Below, piece by piece: positions 1 to 12,190 of a stretch of DNA of 64,000 bases. The stretch is from Triglochin maritima (lineage: Eukaryota > Streptophyta > Magnoliopsida > Alismatales > Juncaginaceae), in NCBI GenBank assembly GCA_963682175.1, contig OY821789.1, positions 6,448,001 through 6,512,000 of the forward strand, written 5' to 3'. The notes below the pieces were generated by a model that worked only from the letters and a program-made list of their open reading frames with translations, was not told the origin of the DNA and ran no database searches. Position numbers and translations under genes: made by a program. Numbering within the stretch: the first letter of the stretch is position 1; the number at the start of each line of letters is the position of its first letter.

Positions 1-947
1 ATTTGGCCTTTTCACTATCTTCATACAACTCCCTTTCTTCATTACACCAAAAGTGCACCACAATGCTCACATCAACATCAAACAATTAATAGCGACGCTT
101 ACACGACCATCAAAAACATGGTCAATTCGCAACACCGTTTCCTGCTTCTTCTTTTTCCAACAGCACTCACCGACGGTTACAGTGAAAATGACTCGATCAT
201 TGTGGCATTTTGACTTTCCTGTCTTCCGGCCAACTGAGTCGGTTCTTTAATAATTGCTGCTCAGCCATGAACGAACTAAGATCATGTCAATAAACTGACA
301 AGCATGTTCAGTTGGGACAAACGGAAACGATGGAAAGATATGATTACATTTTGAAGAGAAATTGAGTTTGATTACAAAATGTAAAAAAACTCACAAGACT
401 TTAGAAAAAGAGGACTTGGATAACTCTTGAATGGATGTCCTACAGATGAAATACATCCTTATTTATATGACTCAATATACGAGTTTAGAATTTGAATGAT
501 TCTAAGAATATCTAATTCTAGAAATTTATGAATATTTCTCTCTGTAAAATATTCTAAAAACTTCTAAAATTATCTAGATATTTCAAGATTTCTCTAGATA
601 ATTCTAAGAATTACCATACATAATGTTTAACATGTACGCTATCAATTCAAAACGACTCAATTTATAGTGCATGTCTTAGGTGTCACTGGAGTTAACTTGT
701 CGTCACCGTAACAATATAACAAGAACATTTTGAAGGATATGTAATCAATGCTTTTGTTTCAAAGCATACAGGTACAATTCTCCTTATCCGGGAAGATTGT
801 GAACATGAAATCAACACTAGGTTGATCAATATACCAATTTCTTCGGCAATATCACAACAGAAACTTAGTACATGGCCCACACAATCAGTCAATCAATATA
901 AACGAGTGATGTACGTTGTAGCATCACACCTAATTATATGTGCATGT
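1..947. other. unassigned AT-rich sequence
   Basis: I see no gene here. The short open frames have no recognisable motif. Around 480-610 there is a cluster of related TTCTAGA-like words, probably old repeat sequence. The stretch ends at the copia LTR. Confidence 0.5.
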
Positions 948-1895
948 TGTTGGGAGGAGATCTGACAATACACTTGTACTAAACACAGATTAAACTCATT
1001 ACGTATACCAAATATTGATTACGGAATTAACTTTAGATCATCTCCTAAACTCAATTGCAACAAGAACACTAATAAGATAGAAAAAAACAAGCAAACACAA
1101 ATGCACACCTGAACAACCACGACACACGCGATTTACAAGGTTCGGCAACGTACCTACGTCCTTGGGAGGTCTCCTACGGGTTTCATTTCCTTCTTCCGCT
1201 TCTCCAACAACAGAAGCAACCGAGATTAAGTGTATATGGAGGCAATAAGTCGTCCAAATCACTCTAGATCTATCTCTAGCCTTAATCTCTCAACTCACAA
1301 TAAAGGAAACTATGTTGTATGCAATGTGATATAAGACTAAGAGCAAACAAACCCTTTTATAGACTCAAAAACCGAGCTACAAGCCAACAATTAAGCCAAA
1401 CCGAGCAGAACTATTCGTGGGGACACGGTTAACCGATGCTCGTTCGGTTAACCGTGCGTGCTTCAACATGAGCGATTCATGTTCCGATTCGGTTAACCGA
1501 ATCCTTCCTGGTAGACCGCGGGAACGATTCTTCCACGAACTAACGAATTCTCCAACAACCCTTCGGTCGACCGAGAACCCCTCGGTGGACCATGCCAAAT
1601 TGTCCATACACTTTTAGATTCTCGAAACACCAAAAATCTCCTCAACGGTTTACCGAACCCGTTGTTCCGAAGTGTCACTGACTTTCTGACGGTAGACCGA
1701 ATCCAATTCGGTCGTCCGATCCCAGGTGCACACGGAGTGCCAGGAATCCTCGGTTCGGTGGACCGAATCCAATTCGGTAGACCGACCCATTTTCGCCAAA
1801 ATTTCCTGGGTTGTGTGTCGGTAGACCGAATCCAATCCGGTCGACCGACTCTTCCTGGATTTGCTTCCTTAACAAATATAAGCCAATATTCAACA
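948..1895 (-). mobile_element. copia LTR (family A), 3' LTR of the adjacent minus-strand element
   Basis: Read on the minus strand it begins TGTTGAATATTGG at 1895 and ends CCTCCCAACA at 948, so it has TG..CA ends and is 948 bp long. Just upstream on the minus strand is a purine-rich ATGTGGAGAT, the usual copia polypurine tract context, and next to it the RNase H end of the pol gene. This makes it the 3' LTR. Its U3 part (about 1400-1860) is full of CGGTNNACCG palindromes. It matches the LTR at 5149-6125 over its whole length in inverted orientation; for example, both encode the same shadow peptide ending in NLVNRVCRGC/NLVKRVCRGC. Confidence 0.88.
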
Positions 1896-1999
1896 ATCTC
1901 CACATTGGTTTGGATTTGTTACCTGAGTCTTCTTCTAACCCGCATCCTTCGTGCCTTCACGAGACACCGCTTGGCGCTACCCTCGGAGCGCCCTCCTTC

Positions 2000-3953
2000 T
2001 CACTTTCTGAGGACATTGAGAAGCTTCGAGCACAACTCGAACTTCTCCCGATTGGCAACCTTGGTCATCATATCCGCAAGATTCTCACTAGTGTCGATTT
2101 TCTGGAGAACAACCTGCCCTTCTTCGATCCACTCTCGGATCTTATGGTATATTACTTCAATATGTTTGGTCATTGAATGAAATGTCTGATCCTTGGTTAG
2201 ATAAATTGCACTTTGACTATCGCAATGCAATTTGGTCACTTCCTTTTCCATCCCCAAAGAGATAACCAAACCCTTCAACCATATAGCTTTTTTTCCGGCA
2301 TCGACAACAGTCATGTACTCCGCTTCCGTTATAGACAACGTGTTAGTATGTTGGAGAACCGATCTCCAACTCACTGGACCTCCACCAAAAGTGAACACGT
2401 ACCCTGTTGTGGACCTCCGTTTATCTAGATGTCCAGCGTAATCTGAATCGACGTATCCCTCCACCTGCCTTTGTGCTCCATTTTTGGTGAACTTCAAGCT
2501 AACATCCATGGTTCCCTTCAGGTACCTCAACAACCACTTCAACGCTTCCCAATGCTCTTTTCCTGGGTTAGCCATATAACGACTCACGAGGCTCATTGTG
2601 TGTAAAATGTCTGGCCTAGTGTAGATCATAGCATACATAGCGGATCCGACTGCACTAGCATATGGAACTCTCTCCATATCTCTCCTTTCCTTTTCAGTAG
2701 AGGGGTTGCACTTCAACAAGAGCTTAAAGTGAGCACTAATAGGTGTGGCCACCTGCTTGGCGTGCTCGAGATTATACATCTCGAGTATCTTTCGGATATA
2801 ACTCCTTTGAGTGAGCAGAATTTCACCTTTCTCAGTATCCCTCGAGATCTCCATACCGAGAATTTTCTTTGCACTCCCGAGATCTTTCATCTCAAACCCC
2901 CCGTGAAGCTTCAATTTGAGATCATTTATATGCTTCATCTCCTTAGCCGCGATCAAAATATCATCGACATACAAAAACAAGAACACGTGTGTTCCGTCTC
3001 CAAGACTCCACAAGTATACACAATTATCATAATCGCAACGTACAAAATCATTATTAATCATAAATAAATCGAACCTTTTGTACCACTGCCTCGATGATTG
3101 CTTAAGTCCATAGAGGGACTTCTTCAGCTTGCATACTTGTCCTTCCTTGCCTCGTGCGATGAACCCATCTGACTGCCTCATAAAGATCTCTTCCTCTATG
3201 TGCCCATGAAAAAAAGTTGTTTTCGCGTCCATCTGCTCTAACTCCATGTTATCCATGGCCACCATGGCTAACAACACTCTAATAGAGGTATGCATTACAA
3301 CGGGTGAAAAGATCTCGTTGTAATCGACCCCTTCCTTCTGAGCATATCCTTTTGCCACCATCCTTGCTTTATACTTTATCTCCTCCATAGGAGATGACCA
3401 TTCCTTCTTCCCGAAGATCCACTTGCACCCAATCACGTGCTTTCCCTTGGGAAGCTCCGTTAACTCTCAATAGCTTCTTCGAATGTGCAAGGGTCCCCAC
3501 ATTCGGTAACAAGTGCAAACGCAATACCAACATCATCGTGACCATACCTCACTGGTGCCTTTGTGATCCTCCTTTGTCTTCCTTGAGCAATACTCTCTTG
3601 CTCAGCTTCCTCCTATACTTGTGAGTCAATTGTTTCATGCTGAACTTCTTGATTCGATTCTCCTCTTGAAGTCGTGACCTCAACTTTAATTTCGTCTTCC
3701 CGCATGGGATTCCTTTGATGCTCTTTCTCCTCAAGGCCCTTGAACAAACCCGTCTCATCAAAGACCACATTACTTCGTAGGAGTACTTTTTGTTCACCGG
3801 ATCCCAAAGTTTATATCCTTTCACCGTCCTATCGTAACCAAGGAATATGCACTTCTTCGATTTCGAATCCAGCTTCGACCGTTGTGTCTCATCGACCAAC
3901 GCAGAGGCTTTACATCCAAATATCCTAAGCCGATGTGTCTCATCTGACGTCAA
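2000..3953 (-). pseudogene. Ty1/copia pol remnant: integrase C-terminus, reverse transcriptase, RNase H
   Basis: The main frame (3436 to 2000, 478 aa) is a copia reverse transcriptase plus RNase H. It opens with GCKWIFGKKE and KARMVAKGYAQKEGVDY, has the catalytic YVDDIL box, then LYGLKQSSRQWYKRF, and ends with the RNase H core DSQSAIYL and ADMMTKV. The region 3953-3549 holds the end of the integrase (FGCKASALVDETQRSKLD, CIFLGY, KGYKLWDP). The three parts lie in three frames, so at least two frameshifts separate them. Gag, protease and most of the integrase are missing: the element stops near 3955 with no 5' LTR in the expected orientation. The family is copia, with a Tork/Tnt1-like look judged from the RT and RNase H motifs. 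It is a dead element. Confidence 0.93.
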
Positions 3954-3960
3954 CCACCCA

Positions 3961-5148
3961 TTTCACTTCAATGTTAGGTTTTCACTCTTATAAAGAAGAA
4001 GAAAAAATCATTGTTTTTTTCTAAAAGTAATTATGAGAATTATCTTTAAAAAACTTCCACTAACTCATATTTTGAAACAAAATTAACCCCCAAAAGACAA
4101 TCCACAATTAAAAAACTTTAAACACATCCAATACATATTTCCGTAGTGTGAAATTAGTCCTAACTGTAACATTGGTTAATTAGGAGATATACCTTGCAAT
4201 TATATATAAGTTATGTAGGATTAAGAGCTGACAATTTTGACTGCAGTTTGAAATTCGACTTAAAAAATATTCGACGCTAGTTTAGTTTAAAAATAAAAAA
4301 TCTTAATGAAAAATTAAAAAAATCTTAATTTCATTTGGCCGGCGCAATTAAAAAACACTGATACTCGACTAGAATATTTTATTACTTAATATATAATTAT
4401 TTTTTATTTAGTAATAATATATGTCAAACGACCTCCCGATGTACTTTCTGCATTACGATCCGTACCTTATCTATCTATCTATCATCTATGGAGTATCGAC
4501 GCAATCGAAGCGGCCCGCAAACCTATTGTATCAGGCCATATTTCTTCAAGCAGATCCCATGATTGACATCTCATATCCGGCTCAGGCCTAATATTTCTAT
4601 CGTAAGCCCATCATTTTTATTGTTTACTGGATTTACAAGAAAACAAATATTAGGAGAAGCGATACAATCATACAACACTAAGACCCCTACTATACATGGT
4701 CAACCAAAAGATCTATACAAAGTCCAATACAACACTAAGGCCCCTACTAGGCAGTCAACAATCACTTTCAATTATGAAACTAAAAAAAGAAAAAATTGAA
4801 TTTCCAATGCTTGGTTTTGTCCCATGCTAATTACTAATTAGTGCACGACTTTGGGAGCACTTACGTGGAAATATTCAGTACCTCCACCCTCTAGAACAAT
4901 AAATGGAAGATTAGTTGTTACCACGGTATTTTCATTGCAAAGTTACCTCTTCTTCCTTGACAAACTTATCATCGTAATTCTAAGTTGAAACATTTTTCAA
5001 GTCATCATCACATGCATCTTATCCAATTATAGTCTAGCATTACAAATTCTTAAGTCGGTCCATAAATATTGTTGCTGCAGCAATACATATTTGTAAGTTG
5101 TAACACAAACATATAGTTCAAACAGAGCCACGATGTGAAGGATCCCAC
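3961..5148. other. no gene seen between copia remnant and inverted LTR
   Basis: AT-rich sequence without a convincing coding region. One 78-aa frame at 4563-4799 has no motif and biased composition. The expected 5' part of the copia element is absent here, so the truncation point is near 3955. Confidence 0.5.
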
Positions 5149-6125
5149 TGTTGAATATTGGCTTATATTTGTTAAGGAAGCAAAAACCAGGAAGAGTCGG
5201 TCGACCGAATTGGATTCGGTTCACCGACGCACAACCCAGGAAATTTTCGGCGAAGACGGGTCGGTCTACCGAATTGGATTCGGTCCACCGACCCGAGGAT
5301 TCCAGGCACTCCGTGTGCAGCTGGGATCGGACGACCGAATTGGATTCGGTCTACCGTCAGAAGATTTTGAAGCACTTCGGAAGAACGGTTCGGCAAACCG
5401 TTGAGGAGATTTTTGGTGTCCCGAGAATCTGGAAAGTGCCTGTCCAAGTTGGAACGGATTACCGAGGTTCACTCGGTCTACCGAAGGGTTGTTGGAATAG
5501 TTCGCTAGTTTGTGCAAGAAGCGTTCTCGCGGTCTACCGAGACGCGCGAGAATAGTTCCCTCGGCCAACCGAGAAGGATTCGGTTAACCGAATCGGAACA
5601 GGAATAGTTCCTGTTGAAGCATTCACGGTTAACCGAGCGAGCGTCGGTTAACCGTGCGCATGAATAGTTCTGCTCGGTTATTGCTTAATTTTAGCTCGGT
5701 TTTTGAGTCTATAAAAGAGTTGTTTTGTACTTGCTCTTTCATAACATTGCATACAAGTTAGTTTCCTTCATTGTGAGTTGAGAGATTAAGGCTAGAGATA
5801 GATCTAGAGTGATTTGGAGGACCTATTGCCTCCAAGCATTTGTAATCTCGATTGCTTCTCTTGTTGGAGAAGCGGAAGAAGGAAAGGAAACCCGCAGGAG
5901 ACCCCCCAAGGACGTAGGCACGTTGCCGAACCTTGTAAAACGCGTGTGTCGTGGTTGTTTCAGGTGTGCATGTGTTATTTGCTTGTTTTATTTCCATCTT
6001 GCTTGTGTTCGTGTTGCAATTGTGTTTGGGAGAGGGTCCGAAGTTAATTCCGCAATCAATATTCTATTTTACGTGGTGCGTTTAATCCGTGTCGAGTTAG
6101 TACATTATTAGATCCCCTCCCAACA
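5149..6125 (+). mobile_element. copia LTR (family A), isolated copy in opposite orientation
   Basis: It starts TGTTGAATATTGG at 5149 and ends CCTCCCAACA at 6125 (977 bp). A TATA box (TATAAAAG) lies at 5710-5717, just after an array of CGGTNNACCG palindromes (5195-5690), so the array sits in U3. No internal domain follows on the plus strand, so this is a solo LTR or one half of a rearranged element. Its right end touches the last codons of GH3 copy A. The flanks CCCAC and GCCAT do not form a target duplication, which suggests a deletion or recombination at one side. Confidence 0.87.
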
Positions 6126-9100
6126 GCCATTTGGGTAGAGTCTTGCTGATATGCCGCGAAACCACCTTGGAGTCCAGGAGCTCCGTAACTTCCTTGGAGC
6201 TCACACACTTGGGCACCTTGTACTGGTTAAACGATGCACCTTTAGAGAGAGCTTGGTCCATCAATTCCTCGAACGCTCCCTTTACGACCACCCTAATCTC
6301 CAACGGTCCAATCGATTTAATCTCGACTCGACCCTTCCGGTACTCCGAGCTCAACATCTCCTTGATTGCCAAACAACACCTCTCGATCACACCACCCTCT
6401 TCAGGATTCCACATTGATGGTTCATTAGATGTCAATTCCCAGTAGATGACATAGTGTGCTGGGATCGTGCTCGAGTCAATGCAACTCGTGTACTCCACGA
6501 CGTTTGTGGTGTAGTCCTTTAACAACTCGGAAGCATGTTGTACTGCGTTTTAGAGCTCAATTTCGTCCGTCTTGTCGGTCTCAATGCTCAACAGGACGTT
6601 CTTGCGTCGTACGAATTGGAATTGCGGAGTGGCATTGTGGAATCTCGTGGCTCGGATGATGTCGCCGACTTGGTAAGTGGTAACGGTAGAGGCCGGAGTA
6701 TGTGGTGACAACTACTTCGTATTCCTTGCCCACTTTTACGTCTTTGAGGTCCACTAGCTCAACTTTGTCTGTCAAAATGATAAGGTGTACTAACATTTTG
6801 CTAGGGAATTGATAAAATATTTGGTCGTGGCTGAAAAAGTTCTGTGCCTAATTTAAATATTGGCCTTTGTCAAAACTAATTACCGAGGACTTAAGAATTA
6901 GCTAATCCGGAGGTACATCATAAATACTAAATACATAGATCGATCTGATTTATCAAATTAAAATATCGAGCTACTTGTACTATGTATACCAAATACACCT
7001 TACGCTTCCAAATGAATACCGGGTGTTGCCATCATGAACAGTACTTATGACAACCATGTGACTGAAACAACAATGTGTCGTTAGAGATTCACATGAACCT
7101 TGTCGCAAAGTACGTTTTTAGCTCGTCTGTTAATCTTATCGAACCATTTTAGCAAGTGTCAAGGCATGCATGATCCATCGATCAGACCATCACTAGCACT
7201 GGACCAAAACTTGTCGCGTGCTCTGTTCTGAAATGCGGTCAGATGCGACCGCGATGCGGGGGAGATGCGCATCGCATCTCCCCGATGTGGCCCTCCGGAT
7301 GCGGCCCGGATCTTGACCCGCATATGCGGGTAGATGCGGTCGCATTTCAGAACACCCAATTTTTTGTTGTTATTTTTTGTTATTTTTTGATTTTTAATCT
7401 TTTTTTGTTTAATATTAACTTGTTTATCTTAAAAATTATTCAAAAATTTACCTAAATTTTTAGTTACATGTATATAATTTATAATTAGTATATATATATT
7501 ATATTATTTAATTATTAAATCGCAAACCACATATTCATCCGCATCGCATATGCATACCGCATATGTCGGATACGGTGCATCGTCGCATCGCATCCGCATC
7601 TCACATTTCTGAACCTTGGTCACGTGCAAGTAACAGATTGGCATGCATGTAAGGCAGCAAGAGGAAGAAAATGTTTCTTCATCTGAATTATTTCTTTCGG
7701 GGGAAGCAAAGCTTAAGCAACGTAGATTTATCTAGACAATGTCGCTTTTATAATTTTGCTGTTATGATATCCACTATTCTACTTCCGTCCGCATTATTTG
7801 ACATGCATGCCCACTGGAGAAGCGAATAGTTTACACGTCAAACTTCAAATTTGAAAGGTCGCGTAAATAGGACGGATTCGCTTAATACATAGACGTAAGA
7901 CTCATAAGAAAACAACACGTGCAATTGATGAATACCCACAAGACATGAAAGGGACATGGCAACCGACACGAATTTGGCTAGAGATAAGTCAAGTAATGGA
8001 CATGCGAACGACATGAAACGTGATTTCTCTAAGTACGCATATATTCGGTCCACAATCACGCAGTCTTTTCGAGATTTGACATAGAATATACAAACACAGA
8101 AAATACTGCAACGTTTATTCATTTATTCTGATGCGTTCCTATTAACTATTATTCTACATTTGAAAAATACGTGTTTTTGTTTAGAATTTACAATGGAGAA
8201 GTAGTACAGTTGTTATTCAATAAGGATTATACAAAGACTTGGAAATAGGAAAATGAAAATTAAGCTTAACTAATCAATGGGAACGACTAATTGAGGTTAA
8301 CTTAGTTGGTATATTTTTAATAAGTTGGTATATTTTATAATTCCGAATCGCAGAACAGAAGTTGCAATTTAAGATTGAATAAGAAATATAAATTGTTTCT
8401 TAAAAAAGAAAACTACTTACGTACCTGCGTCCGACACATGCGGAATGAACTCAAAGTAAGCCAAGTTGGGAATGAACGTGTATGAAACCTCGGCCGGTTG
8501 GCACAATGGGCGGAGATTAACACCAAAGAATCACTCCGACGAGCCATAGAAGGCGGAAACCATCGGAATCCCTCCACTGTAATACTCCAACCTTGGAACA
8601 TATTGAGCTATCGGACCAGTAACAATGGCATCCAAATATTTGGTATTCAGCCAAATCCGTCTAACGATCCCTTCCCAATTCCCACTCCCACACTCTTTTC
8701 TAATAAACTCGGCCAGCATCAGTTCCGGCTTAAGAATTCCACCAACCACCCCACCGCGAACCGCCTCGTCGGTTATTTTGTCGTTTAGATTACCGGTGGC
8801 GATGTCGTGGGCGAGGTCCTCCCAGTGGACCTCTAAGAATTTGATTACTCTGAGGAGTGAAGAGGCTAGAGGCGAAGACGGATCCGATGCGGAGGACTTC
8901 CTCGCATTGGTAGAGTCCGCAAAGCATTTGAATGTACATGCTTTGGAAGAGCTCGTAACAATATTATCCGGATCGCGGAAACGCCACCGGAACGCGTTGG
9001 ATTTCAACAGACTAGTGAAGGCAGGCATCGCCGGGAGTCCGCCAAGGGTTATTGTTTCCGATTTCACGAAGTAGAAGTACAATCCCTTGCCATTGTCCAG

Positions 9101-9690
9101 GCCAGGCACGTACCTGAAATGCGACTCCAATATATAATTAACTAAATACTCATCTAGTTAATTAGTTACAAGATTGTGTTGTAATTAGTTCCTCACATGT
9201 TGATAATGGGCTTGCCCACAGCGTAAAGCGTAACTCGACGTTGGAAGTCTGCTTTGGTCACTGGCACCAGCTTACACTCTCCGGCTGATGTTCCAGAGCT
9301 ATATGAGTATTAATCATAACGTATAAGTTGGTAATTGTACAAGTTGATGTCAATCCAAAGGTTTTAATTAGTACGTACATATACATACCCGGTGAGTAGC
9401 TGTAAGACGGGGTGGGAGGTGAGGATAGGTGACTTATCGCCGTCGGCAATACGTTGGATATCCGACTTGATGTCTTCGTACCTGATCGTGGGGACCTTAG
9501 CCTTGAAGGTTTTCCGGTCAGTGGCGCCGTCGAGGTGAAACCTCTTCAAGTACTCGGTGTTGGCATTCTAGGTAAGGATCTCCTCCAATGCTCTCTCTTG
9601 GATGGTGTCGGCGTTTATGGTCATGTCGTCCAATGACTTGAGCTTCTCGGCGTCCCTATCGTTGGCTGCGGGGCCAAGTCGCGGCGTCTG
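6126..9690 (-). pseudogene. GH3 copy A, broken acyl-acid amido synthetase
   Basis: Four exons match GH3 copy C in order. Exon 1 is about 9690-9389 ([20 protein letters not shown]). Exon 2 is 9298-9197, 102 bp, the same length as in copy C. Exon 3 is 9113-8425 ([17 protein letters not shown]). Exon 4 is 6768-6126 ([26 protein letters not shown]). Breaks: a TAG where copy C has the Ala of EEILARN, a frameshifted and shortened stretch in exon 3 around 8870-8960, a TGA at the Cys of the SSECYFG motif, a 7-bp insertion in exon 4 near 6680, and a TAA in place of Gln in the LQNAV segment. The 3' end runs straight into a copia LTR. Intron 3 holds a hAT-like MITE. No start codon in frame was found. 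Intact relatives join amino acids to auxin or jasmonate; this copy cannot. Confidence 0.92.
7222..7618. mobile_element. hAT-like MITE in intron 3 of GH3 copy A
   Basis: The two ends are inverted: GTTCTGAAATGCGG at the left and GGTTCAGAAATGTG read from the right. The element is flanked by GTCGCGTGC (7213-7221) and GTCACGTGC (7619-7627), a near-perfect direct repeat that fits an 8-9 bp target duplication. Inside are GC-rich GATGCGG words and an AT-rich core; no protein is encoded. Confidence 0.7.
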
Positions 9691-9903
9691 GAAATGTTTT
9701 GCCTCGGCCGCTTCCGTGTCATGTTTGTTTTTGTTTTAATACCTCAGATGCGAGGGCACCAGCAATCAAAAGAAAAGAAAAACGCCGTTCCCAAACGATG
9801 GTGCTTTGAACTTTTTACGAACCTGGCGATAAGCAAACAAGATCAGCAATCCGAAACACGTTCTGCAACGCAAACAACAACAGGGAGTGACGTGAGGAGT
9901 GAG

Positions 9904-10470
9904 TAGGGGTGTAAGCGGGGCGGGGCGGGTTTTTGGTCCACCGCTACCCGTCCTGCATAAGTTAAGCGGGTATATGGGGCGGGGCGGGGCGGGTCAAAAA
10001 TAAAAAAACCGCTACCCGCCCCGCATAAGGTTGGACTAGGTGAAGTGGGGCGGGTTATGCGGGTTTGGCGGGTTTTTTAATTTTTTTTGATTTCTTCTAA
10101 GAAAAATAAAAGAACATCAAAACTTGAAAAATAGTAATTACTTATTGTATTTTTTGGGAAATTAGATGTGTGTGGAGTGAAAAACTAGACATTTGTTTAG
10201 TGTTGAATAATGATTTGGTACGGTGGGTTAATGGTTATGAGTAAAATTGAAACATTAAAATGATTTTGGTATATAAAAAAATAATAATATATTTGATTAG
10301 GCGGGTTGCGGGTTATGTGGGGCGGGTTGCAAGACAACCGCAACCCGCCCCGCTTATTAGGCGGGTTATGCGGGTGACGGGTTAGCGGTTTGGCGGGTAA
10401 TATTTTTTTGTCTGCTATCCGCATTAGACGGGGCGGGTTGCAGGTAAAATATTACCCATTTACAACCCTA
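9904..10470. mobile_element. hAT-type MITE, G/C-rich arms
   Basis: It starts TAGGGGTGTAAGCGG and ends CATTTACAACCCTA, which are inverted repeats. A perfect 8-bp duplication GGAGTGAG flanks it (9896-9903 and 10471-10478), the length made by hAT transposases. The arms are built of GCGGGT/ACCCGC words. It lies upstream of GH3 copy A. The 75-aa minus frame inside is a composition artefact. Confidence 0.85.
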
Positions 10471-10739
10471 GGAGTGAGGGCACGTTTGTGATTTCTGAGT
10501 GTTATTTTCTTTTATTTTTCCATCAGTAGGGCCACACGATTCAAAAATTTAAATAACAAATAGTTAATTCAAATCGGAAAGCTACAGCCTAACAATTAAA
10601 ATTAATATATAAAAATTAGGGTCGTGATACACGGACGCGCAACATGTCAGCACATACTCAGCATACATCTCAACAAACATGGGAAATTCTCGATAAATAA
10701 AATAGTTGTCTCAAACAAAGTGCAATCAACAGTCCCGTC

Positions 10740-12190
10740 ACCAAGAATATTTTCAAAACAAGGACGACGTGCCTGTGATTCTAGAATGTGTCCAGATTCA
10801 TTCAAGAATATGTCCAGAGTCATTCCAGTGGATGTTCAGAGTCATTCCATAATAAGATCAGGGGGTGTTAAGCGTGAGAAGTGACGGAAAATAATTTTCG
10901 AAGTCAACCGAAAAGTAGAGGAAAATATAATCAAGTGGAAAACAGTTTCTTTTTGACTAAATTTTGTTGTTTGTGCATGTGTCGGAAAATGTTTTGGAAA
11001 ATGGTGTTGTTTGCTCATATTTCTTATGTCCACTGCGACGAGTCGGTTGGGGGTCTCCCTCCCCGGTGAGCGTGCGGTGTTCCACCTCACTCGTGAGGTG
11101 GCGGGAGTTGCAAGGGGGCAGCGCCTCCTGAAAACCAAGCACAATGTAAAAAGTCCAACATGTTGGATAAAGAAAACGGACGACCGAACAAGTTTCAGTC
11201 GACCAAAATGTGACTTCTCAGAGTGAACGTATTGGAATACCGAAATCCAAATTCCATTTCCATCGGAGTCCCTCGGAATCCAACTGCACAACCCCTCAGA
11301 GTTAATCCAGAGTTAAAATCAGTCCAGTCATTCCAGAATGTTTCCAGAGTCATTGCAAAACGCTTCCAAAATCAAGACAACGTGTGTCAAGTTGTGATTA
11401 TCGATTGTGTCCAGAGTCATTCCTGTGGGTGTCCAGATTTGTTCCAGAGTGTGTCCAAAGTCATTCCAGAGTTAAAATCAGTACAAAGTTATTCTAGAGT
11501 CATTCCAGAATGTTTCCAGAGTCATTGCAAAATGCTTCCAAAATCAGGACAACGCGTCTCAAGCTGTGATTCCAGAATGTGTCCAGAGTCGTTCCAGTAG
11601 GTGTCCAAATTCGTTCCAGAGTGTTTCCAGAGTCATTCCAGAATAAACCCAGAGTTAAAATTAGTCCAAAGTTATTCTAGAGTCATTCCAGAATGTTTCC
11701 AGAGTCACTGCAAAGTGCTTTCAAAATCAGGACAACATGTGTCAAGCTTTGATTCCAGAATGTGTCCAGATTCGTTCCAGAGTGTGTCCAGAGTCATTAC
11801 AGAATAAGACCAGAGTTAAAATCAGTACAAAGTTATTCCAGAGTCATTCCCGAATGTTTCCAGAGTCATTGCAAAATGCTTCCAAAATTAGAACACACAT
11901 GTGTAAAGCTGTGATTCCAGAATGTGTCCAAAGTCATTCCAGTGGATGTCCAGAGTCTGACCAGAGTCATTCCAGAATAAAACCAGATTTAATCCAGAGT
12001 TAAAATCAATCCAAAGTTATTCCTACAGTCATTCTAGAATGTTTCCACAGACATTCCAATATGTGATTCCAGAATATGAGCACAGTCAATCCAACAACAT
12101 TTCAGAATGAGACCAGAGTTAATCTATAGTCTACAATTAGTCCAGAGTTAATCCATTGCTAGTCCTAAGTCAATCAACATTGTTCAATAT
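10740..12190. repeat. degenerate minisatellite built of CCAGAGTCATTCCAGA-like words
   Basis: Words such as TTCCAGAGTCATT and GAATGTGTCCAGAG recur throughout. A longer unit is visible: the phrase GAATGTTTCCAGAGTCA is found near 11337, 11507, 11690 and 11849, so the higher-order period is about 160-185 bp. The array is interrupted between about 10862 and 11280 by unrelated sequence that holds a CACCTC-ACTCGT-GAGGTG palindrome. Open frames across it (for example 11223-11600) only reflect the repeat. Confidence 0.8.

Noticed and set aside
1662..2180. 172-aa plus-strand frame across the LTR edge
   Set aside because: Antisense to the LTR and to the RNase H end of the copia gene; composition follows the palindrome array.
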